A stretch of DNA of 8,950 bases, taken from the NCBI GenBank assembly GCA_902496265.1, contig CABVAD010000038.1, positions 1 through 8,950 of the forward strand, given 5' to 3'. A program made the position numbers and the translations under genes. The notes under the pieces are model-generated. The model was not told where the DNA came from. It did not search any database and saw only the letters and a list, made by a program, of their open reading frames with translations. Position 1 is the stretch's first letter. Each line of letters begins with the position of its first letter. This stretch comes from an uncultured Oscillospiraceae bacterium. Its GTDB lineage: Bacteria > Bacillota > Clostridia > Oscillospirales > Acutalibacteraceae. This document shows positions 1 through 6,530 of this stretch, piece by piece.

Positions 1-613
1 CGAAAACAGATTCTTTATTCCTTAAAACAAAGAGGAAAATCGGACCTAAGAAGCTGAAAACGATTGAAAGCACCAAATAAACGGTAGCATTATTATAATC
101 GAAGGCGGCGAAAATTCTCCAAAGCGCGATATAATACATTACCGCGTAAGCAATCGACACACCCATAAGCACAAAGCAGGATATAAGCATAGCAAACATT
201 GGTGCAACGATTTCCGCGCCTAATTCAGACTCGCCGGATGAAGCTATAATTACGAAAATCATACTGACGGTAAATGCCAAACACACAGCGACAAAAACCA
301 ATGTTAAAATTTCAAACACAAGCAGCAGCACGCTGAATTTTGCAGAGGGCTTGCCGTCCCGTCTTTGGTACTTTTCGGCAATTTTCCCGAAAAGAAAAGT
401 GTTTGCAAAGGGAATAAAGCTTCGCCAGGGACTTAAAAATCCCGATTTTTTCGCCATACCGTAAAGTCCGATTGCTTCGAGCAGGTACATTGCGAGCACG
501 ATTATACCGATAAAGGCAAAATAAACAAACATAATCGACGCAAAGACCATAAGGTCTCCCTCGCCTAAACCCGCTTCTTCAATAATTTGACTGAAAACAC
601 CTGAATTTACCAA
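1..613 (-). CDS. Unknown multi-pass membrane protein, 3' end cut off by the window edge
   Basis: This open frame of 204 codons runs off the left edge without a stop, so the C-terminus is missing. I do not recognise a named family. The visible part has a short polar N-terminus (1-20), then hydrophobic segments at about 22-46, 93-124, 135-163 and 177-197. The loop after the first segment holds AKKSGF at 54-59 and PWRSFIPFAN at 62-71, followed by GKIAEKY. That pattern loosely resembles uncharacterised small membrane proteins of Firmicutes with a W..FIP.(Y/A)N loop; this resemblance is from memory only. The chosen start is TTG at 613, with AAAGGGG nine bases upstream, placed directly after the stop of the protease gene (15-nt gap). 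An alternative is ATG at 550 (residue 22), preceded by GGGAG five bases away; it would remove the polar N-terminus. The tight spacing suggests co-transcription with the protease. No catalytic motif is visible and no function is assigned. Confidence 0.8.
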   Translation of the reverse strand, partial: MVNSGVFSQIIEEAGLGEGDLMVFASIMFVYFAFIGIIVLAMYLLEAIGLYGMAKKSGFLSPWRSFIPFANTFLFGKIAEKYQRRDGKPSAKFSVLLLVFEILTLVFVAVCLAFTVSMIFVIIASSGESELGAEIVAPMFAMLISCFVLMGVSIAYAVMYYIALWRIFAAFDYNNATVYLVLSIVFSFLGPIFLFVLRNKESVF

Positions 614-622
614 AATTTACAA

Positions 623-629
623 CCCCTTT
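623..629 (-). promoter_or_regulatory. Shine-Dalgarno site deciding a TTG start
   Basis: AAAGGGG on the minus strand begins at the last base of the protease stop codon (TAA, 631-629) and lies nine bases before TTG at 613. It is the main reason to prefer the TTG start for the downstream membrane protein. A second site, GGGAG five bases before ATG 550, competes with it. Confidence 0.55.
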
Positions 630-1693
630 TAAAAATAAAGTAAAGATTCCAGAATACACAGAACCGCAAAAATTATTATCGCGGGATGTGTAAAAAACCA
701 CTTGACCTTTTGTTTTAATCCGCTTTCGGTACTGCTTTTTTCGAATTTAAAGCCGTCTTCCCCCGAAACCGAGACCGCGGCGATAACCCCCGCGATTAAA
801 GCGACCATAAGGTAAAGCGAATAAATAAGATTTTGCGAATTTTGCGAGAGTCCCGCTAATAAATATTCAAACCCGACCGAAATAAAATTGTTCGCCGCGT
901 GTACCGCAACCGCAATCCAGAGCGAGTCGGTTTTAACAACTATATATCCGAGTACCAGACCCACCATAAAGGCAAAGGGCATCTGGTCGAAGTTGCCGTG
1001 CATAAGCCCGAACAAAATTGCCGAAACAAGCACCGCAAAGCCGTCGCCGTATTTGCGGAGAATTCCCAAAATAAGCCCTCTGCAGGCAAATTCCTCCACA
1101 AGCGGCGGCACTACCGCCGTAGCGAGCAGGGAAAGTAAAAAGCCGAAAATGCCGCTCGGACTATCGCCGTAATCAACGCTGTAATCAATACCTATACTTT
1201 GAAAGAACTGTCCGCAAAGAGAATTAGCAATATTTGCAAAGGCACAGAGCGAAAGTCCTATAAAAAACATTGCGGTCTTGTTTCCCGAAGGCTTTTTAAG
1301 CGGAACTAAATCGCTTATGCGCTGACTGTTTGCCCTGAAAATTAAAATAAAGGGTACTGTAAACATAAGGGTTGACAGCAATATCTGCAAAACCTGCATA
1401 ATCGCAGGGTCTGAAACAATTTCCTGCGCTTTTTGCACCGTAAAGCCGAGTGCCCTCATTACAAACAAATAAGCGGTTGCCCAAAAAAAGGTTATTCCCA
1501 AAAGCAAAAGCAGAGAAATTCCTATTACAAGGGCGCATTTTTTTACGCCCTTTTTTTCCTCATAAGTTTTAGGGGTGTAGCCGTAGGGAATATAGGTGAC
1601 ATACCGCGGCGGCGGGGTACTGCTCACACCGGGTGTTTCTTGCTGCGGAGAAAAACCGCTAAAGGTTTCGTTATTTAAATCTTGGTCATTCAT
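629..1693 (-). CDS. CPBP family intramembrane glutamic endopeptidase (CAAX protease / ABI family)
   Basis: This 354-residue polytopic membrane protein belongs to the CPBP (CAAX protease and bacteriocin-processing, ABI) family. All motifs are present: EExxxR as E200-E201-xxx-R205, FxxxH as F228-H232, and HxxxN as H265-xx-N268/N269. In characterised relatives the glutamate and histidines form the active site inside the membrane. The N-terminal 50 residues are cytosolic in character and rich in Gln, Pro and Tyr (PPPR at 27-30, YIPYGYTPKTY at 34-44), ending in a Lys cluster at 47-52. About eight to nine hydrophobic segments follow, at roughly 52-79, 97-118, 139-160, 182-198, 218-232, 238-253, 257-275, 288-308 and 335-353. 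The start is ATG 1693, with AGGGAAG about ten bases upstream. It lies 47 nt after gyrA with no visible terminator, and 15 nt before the unknown membrane gene. The substrate cannot be inferred; bacteriocin immunity, peptide maturation or prenyl-protein processing are all possible for this family. Confidence 0.93.
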   Translation of the reverse strand: MNDQDLNNETFSGFSPQQETPGVSSTPPPRYVTYIPYGYTPKTYEEKKGVKKCALVIGISLLLLLGITFFWATAYLFVMRALGFTVQKAQEIVSDPAIMQVLQILLSTLMFTVPFILIFRANSQRISDLVPLKKPSGNKTAMFFIGLSLCAFANIANSLCGQFFQSIGIDYSVDYGDSPSGIFGFLLSLLATAVVPPLVEEFACRGLILGILRKYGDGFAVLVSAILFGLMHGNFDQMPFAFMVGLVLGYIVVKTDSLWIAVAVHAANNFISVGFEYLLAGLSQNSQNLIYSLYLMVALIAGVIAAVSVSGEDGFKFEKSSTESGLKQKVKWFFTHPAIIIFAVLCILESLLYF

Positions 1694-1740
1694 AAATAAT
1701 TTTCTTCCCTTTCAACTGCTTTTTCTCTCCGCTACCCTTT

Positions 1741-4287
1741 TTATTCTTCGGTAGGTGCTTCTTCCTCGGGGGGATTATCCTCCGCAACCCCCGCGTCCGC
1801 CTCGGGAGCGTCGGGAAGCTCGGTCGGCTCGTCCTCGTTATGCTCGGTAACCGCTACAGACAGCACCTTTTCACCCTCGCCCACACGCATTACGCGAACG
1901 CCCTTGGCGGGACGGGCAAAGGTGGAAATATCGCCGCTGAAAATGCGGATTAAAATGCCGTTTGAGGCTATCATTATAATATCGTCATTATCGGTGACCT
2001 CAAGCACCCCTGCTACGTCGCCGTATTTATCAACGCGGTAGTTCAAAAGACCCTTACCGCCGCGGGACTGCAGACGGTAATCGCTTATCGGACTTACTCT
2101 GCCGTAGCCTGTTTCGGTAATCGTCAGAAGCCTTGTGTTACCGTCGGTTACCTCCATCGCCACAACCTCGTCGTCCTCACGCATAGTTATAGCCTTAACG
2201 CCTCTTGCACCGCGGCCCATTGCGCGGACTCCGTTTTCATTAAACTGAATAGCCATACCCTTTTTGGTTGCGATAAGCAGATTATCGTTTCCGTCTGTCA
2301 TCTTAACAAAGGTCAGCTCGTCGTCCTCATCAATCGAAATCGCGATAATTCCGCTCTTTCTTGTGTTGCGGAATTCCGAAAGCCTTGTACGCTTGATTAT
2401 ACCTTTTTTAGTGACCATTGTGATAAAGTGCTCCTCGTCAAGCTCGGAGGCGGGCAGTATAATGGTGATTTTTTCGTCGGGCATAAGGGGAAGAATATTT
2501 ATAATATTCATACCCTTTGCCGTACGGCTGCCCTCGGGAATTTCGTACGCCTTTATGCGGTACATTCTGCCGAGGTTTGAGAAAAGCATTATATAATCGT
2601 GGGACGAGCAGACAAACATATTTTCAACCGCGTCGTCCTCGCGTGTGGTCATACCCGTAATGCCCCTGCCGCCGCGGTGCTGAACGTTGTAGGTATCGGC
2701 GGGAAGTCTCTTTATAAAGCCGTTGTAGGTCTTTGTCAGCACGCACTGCTCCTCGGGGATAAGGTCTTCGATATCAACCTCGCCCGCGACATCTGTAATC
2801 TCGGTGCGGCGTTCGTCCGAGAATTTATCCCGAAGATTTAACGCCTCTGTCTTAATTATATCGAGAATTCTCGCGTGACTTGTAAGAATTTCATTACATT
2901 CCTTGATGAAGTCGAGCTTTTCCTGCAATTCGTCAAGGATTTTCTGCTTTTCGAGACCCGAAAGCTTTCCTAACTGCATCTGCACGATAGCCGTGGTCTG
3001 AATATCGTCAAGCCCGAAACGCTCGGTCAAAGCCGCCTTACTTTCGGGGATAGTCTTGCTCGCGCGGATTATTTTAATAACCTCGTCAATAAAGTCAAGT
3101 GCTACCTTTAAGCCCTCTAAAATGTGGGCGCGTTCCTCTGCCTTGCGCTTGTCGTACTCGGTGCGGCGGCGAATTATTTCACACTGGAAGTCAATGCTGT
3201 TCCGGAGCATTTCCTTAAGGGTTAATATCTGCGGCTTGCCGTTTACTATTGCAAGCAGTATCGCGCCGATTGTGGTCTGAAGCGCGGTATTTTTATAAAG
3301 CTTGTTAAGAACAACCTGGGGGTTTGCGTCCTTTTTAAGGTCTACTATTATTCTTATACCGCCGTCACGCTTTGAGGAATAGTCAACAACATCGTCAATT
3401 CCCTCAATCCGCTTGTCCGCGGCAAGGTCATAAATGCTCTTAACAAGGTCTTTTTTCCTTATCTTGTAGGGAATTTCGGTTATAACAATGCGGTATTTGC
3501 CGTTTTTGGTCTCTTCAATTTCCGCCTTGCCGCGAAGGGTAATTTTTCCCCTTCCCGTAGCGTATGCCGCTCTTATTCCGGAACGTCCCATTATTGTTCC
3601 GCCTGTCGGGAAATCGGGTCCCTTTATATATTGGCAGATTTCCTGCAAATCGGCTTCCGGATTATCTATAAGACAGCACATACCGTCAATAACCTCGCCC
3701 AAATTGTGGGGCGGAATTTCGGTCGCCATACCAACGGCAATACCCGATGAGCCGTTTACCAAAAGCTGAGGGAAGCGGACGGGCAGAACCTCGGGCTCGG
3801 TAAGACGGTTATCGTAGTTCGGCACCATATTAACGGTTTCTTTTTCGATATCGTCAAGCATATGGAGGGAGAGTCTGTTCATTCGCGACTCGGTATACCT
3901 GTATGCGGCGGCGGGGTAGCCGTCGATATTACCGAAGTTTCCGTGACCGTCTATAAGGGGATAGCGAAGTGAAAAATCCTGAGCCATACGCACCATAGCG
4001 TCGTAAACGCTGGCGTCGCCGTGGGGGTGGTAGGAGCCCAGCACCGAACCTACGGTGTCCGCGCACTTGCGGTATGCCTTGTCGGGGGTCAGTCCGTTCT
4101 TGTACATTGTGTAAAGTATTCTTCTGTGAACCGGCTTTAAGCCGTCCCGCACATCGGGGATAGCACGTCCTACCAGCACCGACATTGAATACTGGAGCAT
4201 ACTGTTTTTAACCTCGTCTACGATTTCGACAGGTACTATTTTGGTCTCCTCGTCGCTCGGCCAGTATACATTTTCTTGTTTAGCCAT
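1741..4287 (-). CDS. gyrA: DNA gyrase subunit A
   Basis: GyrA is the DNA-cleaving subunit of the A2B2 gyrase, which introduces negative supercoils using ATP hydrolysed by GyrB. It has 848 residues. The winged-helix and tower region covers about 20-360, with catalytic R130-Y131 in AYRYTE and the quinolone-binding helix around HPHGDASVYD (87-96). The coiled-coil arm lies at about 360-505. The C-terminal DNA-wrapping beta-pinwheel (about 511-814) shows six related blade strands, near 515, 565, 621, 669, 719 and 769. The GyrA box QHRGGRG (536-542) is in blade 1, which identifies gyrase rather than topoisomerase IV ParC. A second box-like QSRGGKG is at 740-746. Oddities: alanine at A92, where E. 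coli has Ser83; Y124-P125 where E. coli has Asp-Ser shortly before the catalytic Tyr; and a strongly acidic tail (815-848). The start is ATG 4287 with AAGAGG nine bases upstream, overlapping the gyrB stop. The 13-nt gap implies co-transcription with gyrB. Confidence 0.99.
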   Translation of the reverse strand: MAKQENVYWPSDEETKIVPVEIVDEVKNSMLQYSMSVLVGRAIPDVRDGLKPVHRRILYTMYKNGLTPDKAYRKCADTVGSVLGSYHPHGDASVYDAMVRMAQDFSLRYPLIDGHGNFGNIDGYPAAAYRYTESRMNRLSLHMLDDIEKETVNMVPNYDNRLTEPEVLPVRFPQLLVNGSSGIAVGMATEIPPHNLGEVIDGMCCLIDNPEADLQEICQYIKGPDFPTGGTIMGRSGIRAAYATGRGKITLRGKAEIEETKNGKYRIVITEIPYKIRKKDLVKSIYDLAADKRIEGIDDVVDYSSKRDGGIRIIVDLKKDANPQVVLNKLYKNTALQTTIGAILLAIVNGKPQILTLKEMLRNSIDFQCEIIRRRTEYDKRKAEERAHILEGLKVALDFIDEVIKIIRASKTIPESKAALTERFGLDDIQTTAIVQMQLGKLSGLEKQKILDELQEKLDFIKECNEILTSHARILDIIKTEALNLRDKFSDERRTEITDVAGEVDIEDLIPEEQCVLTKTYNGFIKRLPADTYNVQHRGGRGITGMTTREDDAVENMFVCSSHDYIMLFSNLGRMYRIKAYEIPEGSRTAKGMNIINILPLMPDEKITIILPASELDEEHFITMVTKKGIIKRTRLSEFRNTRKSGIIAISIDEDDELTFVKMTDGNDNLLIATKKGMAIQFNENGVRAMGRGARGVKAITMREDDEVVAMEVTDGNTRLLTITETGYGRVSPISDYRLQSRGGKGLLNYRVDKYGDVAGVLEVTDNDDIIMIASNGILIRIFSGDISTFARPAKGVRVMRVGEGEKVLSVAVTEHNEDEPTELPDAPEADAGVAEDNPPEEEAPTEE

Positions 4288-4296
4288 ATCTCTTTA

Positions 4297-4302
4297 CCTC
4301 TT
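4297..4302 (-). promoter_or_regulatory. gyrA Shine-Dalgarno site overlapping the gyrB stop codon
   Basis: AAGAGG on the minus strand shares two bases with the gyrB TAA stop (4303-4301) and sits nine bases before gyrA ATG 4287. Ribosomes finishing gyrB would cover the gyrA initiation region, which fits coupled, balanced production of the two subunits. The coupling is inferred from spacing. Confidence 0.65.
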
Positions 4303-6241
4303 AAATATCAAGATCTGTCGCGAATACCGCGTTTTCTTCAATGAATTTTCTGCGCGGCTCAACCTCTTCGCCCATTAACATTGTAAAGGTTTGGTCGGCA
4401 AGCTCGGCGTCCGACATACTTACCTTTAACATCGTTCTGTGTTCGGGGTCAAGGGTGGTTTCCCAAAGCTGTTCGGGGTTCATCTCACCGAGACCCTTAT
4501 AGCGCTGAACATCAGGCTCGCCGCCTAATTCCGCAACATATCTGTCCTTTTCCTCGTCTGTAAAGGCGTCAAAATATCTCTTGCCCTTTGCGACCCTGTA
4601 AAGCGGGGGCTGGGCTAAATAAACGTGACCTGTTTCTATAAGCTCGGGCATATAGCGGAAGAAAAATGTTAACAAAAGTGTTCTGATATGTGATCCGTCC
4701 ACATCGGCATCCGCCATAATAACAACCTTATCGTAGCGAAGCTTGGTTATATCGAAATTCTCGGCAATTCCCGTGCCCAGAGCCACAATTACGGGGGTCA
4801 GCTTATCGTTGCCGTAAACCTTATCCACCCTTGCTTTTTCGACATTCAGCATTTTACCCCAAAGCGGAAGTATCGCCTGATAGGTACTGTTTCTGCCCTC
4901 AACCGCCGAGCCGCCCGCGGAATCTCCCTCGACTATGAATATTTCGGTCTTGGTCGGGTCGTCCGAGATACAGTCGGTCAGCTTTTCGGGCATTCTCGTT
5001 TTACCGCCTATTCCCGATTTGTTGCGCTGTAATTCTCTTGCTTTCTGTGCCGCCTCACGGGCATTTGAAGAAGCTATCGACTTATCAAGAATTATCTTCG
5101 CCTCACTCGGGTGGTCTTCAAGATAATTCATCATTTTCTCGGCTACAATGTTATTTACGAGCGTGCCGATTGAGGTGTTGCCGAGCTTTGCCTTGGTCTG
5201 TGACTCAAACTGCGCGTCGGTAAGTTTTACGCTTACAACCGCCACAAGACCCTCGTTAATATCCTCGCTCTTAAGGTTGTTATCATTGTCCTTTAAAATT
5301 TTAAAGGTACGTGCATATTTATTGATAACTCTGGCAAGACTCGTTTTGAAGGCGCTTTCGTGAGTACCTCCGTCCACCGTGTGAATGGTATTTGCAAAGG
5401 ACATAATTTTGGTATCGTAGCCCGTGCTCCACAAAAGCGCGATTTCAGCCGTGGAGTCGCCGGAGGTGCCGTTTAAATATATTATATTTTCATTAAGCCT
5501 GTCCTTTTTGCTCTTTTCCAGCAGGTATTCAACATAGGATTTAATACCGCCCTCAAAGCAGAGGTCTTCCTCTCGGTCGGGGATATCCGCGTCCGAGCGC
5601 TTATCAATAAGCACAATTCTGATACCCGCGTTGAGGAAAGCCTGCTCGCGAAGCCTGTTTAAAAGAATATCGAAATCGTAGCGGGTTGTGTCGGTAAAAA
5701 TAGTGGGGTCGGGCTTAAAGGTGACCTTTGTACCTGTTTTATCGGTATTTCCTATAATCTTCAGGTCGGTTTTGATATTGCCCTTTTCGTATCTCTGGAG
5801 ATAGATATGGCTGCCGTCGCTTATCTCAACCTCAAGCCATTCGGAAAGCGCATTTACAACCGACGCGCCCACACCGTGAAGTCCCCCCGAAACCTTATAT
5901 CCGCTGCCGCCGAACTTACCGCCCGCGTGAAGAATGGTAAATACCACGCTTACGGTGGGTATTCCCTTTTGCGGATGGATGCCGACAGGTATTCCGCGGC
6001 CGTTATCGGTAACCCTTATAACGCCGTCATCAAGAATTTCAACCAAAATCTTGTCACAGTAGCCTGCCAGCGCCTCGTCTATCGAGTTATCGACTATTTC
6101 ATACACAAGGTGATGAAGTCCCCTCTCACCTGTTGAGCCGATATACATACCGGGTCTTTTTCTTACGGCTTCAAGTCCCTCTAAGACCTGTATGGAATTT
6201 TCGTCATAATTTTCCGTTACAGCCGCCGTTTCTTTACTCAT
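4301..6241 (-). CDS. gyrB: DNA gyrase subunit B (ATPase subunit)
   Basis: GyrB supplies ATP hydrolysis and the metal-binding TOPRIM fold for gyrase. It has 646 residues, the usual length for Firmicutes, and lacks the large insert of proteobacterial GyrB. The GHKL ATPase domain shows E48 and N52 in VYEIVDNSIDEALAG, D79 in VTDNGRGIPVG (77-87), and the glycine loop GGLHGVGAS (119-127). The transducer domain follows to about 400. The TOPRIM domain has EGDSAGG (438-444) and DADVDGSH (511-518), giving E438, D511, D513 and D515 for metal binding. QRYKGLGEMNP (579-589) is the conserved GyrA-contacting C-terminal motif. D440 and K463 match the E. coli GyrB quinolone-resistance positions D426 and K447 and are unchanged. 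W461 sits where E. coli has Lys and B. subtilis has Arg. The start is ATG 6241 with AAGGA nine bases upstream. It lies 25 nt after remB and 13 nt before gyrA, in a typical replication operon. Confidence 0.99.
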   Translation of the reverse strand: MSKETAAVTENYDENSIQVLEGLEAVRKRPGMYIGSTGERGLHHLVYEIVDNSIDEALAGYCDKILVEILDDGVIRVTDNGRGIPVGIHPQKGIPTVSVVFTILHAGGKFGGSGYKVSGGLHGVGASVVNALSEWLEVEISDGSHIYLQRYEKGNIKTDLKIIGNTDKTGTKVTFKPDPTIFTDTTRYDFDILLNRLREQAFLNAGIRIVLIDKRSDADIPDREEDLCFEGGIKSYVEYLLEKSKKDRLNENIIYLNGTSGDSTAEIALLWSTGYDTKIMSFANTIHTVDGGTHESAFKTSLARVINKYARTFKILKDNDNNLKSEDINEGLVAVVSVKLTDAQFESQTKAKLGNTSIGTLVNNIVAEKMMNYLEDHPSEAKIILDKSIASSNAREAAQKARELQRNKSGIGGKTRMPEKLTDCISDDPTKTEIFIVEGDSAGGSAVEGRNSTYQAILPLWGKMLNVEKARVDKVYGNDKLTPVIVALGTGIAENFDITKLRYDKVVIMADADVDGSHIRTLLLTFFFRYMPELIETGHVYLAQPPLYRVAKGKRYFDAFTDEEKDRYVAELGGEPDVQRYKGLGEMNPEQLWETTLDPEHRTMLKVSMSDAELADQTFTMLMGEEVEPRRKFIEENAVFATDLDI

Positions 6242-6250
6242 CTTATCAGT

Positions 6251-6255
6251 TCCTT
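6251..6255 (-). promoter_or_regulatory. gyrB Shine-Dalgarno site
   Basis: AAGGA on the minus strand lies nine bases before the gyrB ATG at 6241, in the 25-nt AT-rich gap after remB. Unlike the genes upstream, gyrB does not overlap its neighbour, so it appears to initiate independently. I could not identify a convincing promoter in or near this gap. Confidence 0.65.
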
Positions 6256-6266
6256 TTAAAAAATAT

Positions 6267-6530
6267 TTATTTTAAGTCTAAAAAATTTGACCTTTTAAAC
6301 AGTGTTGACGACGCCAACTGTGATATATAAACCCTTTGTTTTTCGCCTTTTTTTTGACACACCGCAAAGGATTTGGGAAGCTCATAGGATACGGTTATAA
6401 CCTCTCCGCGTTTTTCAGCGCCGTTTAAAAACTTTCGGGTGTGCTTTGATACTGTCGAGCTTTCAAGGTCAAAAATACCTATAACCTCACTTGCTCTCAC
6501 CACTGTACCCTGTCCCAAATGTATATACAC
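6267..6530 (-). CDS. remB: RemB/YaaB-like DUF370 protein (extracellular matrix regulator family)
   Basis: This 87-residue protein matches the DUF370/RemB family. The N-terminus MYIHLGQGTVV is followed by EVIGIFDLES (15-24), and the C-terminal signature VYISQLASSTLFKR is at 67-80, as in B. subtilis RemB, which has about 81 residues. In Bacillus, RemA and RemB belong to the control of biofilm matrix genes, and RemA is a DNA-binding protein; the role here is inferred by family and position. The middle (39-66) is lysine- and glutamate-rich and is the least conserved part. The start codon is GTG at 6530-6528, which shares its first base with the recF stop (TAGTG). The upstream Shine-Dalgarno match is weak (ACGGACGGA, eight to nine bases away), so translation is probably coupled to recF. 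The position recF-remB-gyrB is the standard Firmicute arrangement and strongly supports the call. Confidence 0.93.
   Translation of the reverse strand: MYIHLGQGTVVRASEVIGIFDLESSTVSKHTRKFLNGAEKRGEVITVSYELPKSFAVCQKKGEKQRVYISQLASSTLFKRSNFLDLK

Noticed and set aside
1694..1740. Possible terminator after gyrA
   Set aside because: The 47-nt gap has no inverted repeat followed by a T-run in the direction of transcription.
1741..4287. Identification as topoisomerase IV subunit ParC
   Set aside because: The canonical GyrA box QHRGGRG, six pinwheel blades and position after gyrB in the dnaN-recF block support GyrA.
6299..6321. Imperfect inverted repeat ACAGTGTTG / CAACTGT near the 3' end of remB
   Set aside because: It lies inside the conserved QLASSTLFK coding segment, has a bulge, lacks a following T-run on the minus strand, and is most likely chance; I do not call it a terminator or operator.
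6304..6330. TTGACG followed by TATATA, promoter-like on the plus strand
   Set aside because: The spacer is about 13 nt, too short for a standard promoter, and no plus-strand gene follows.
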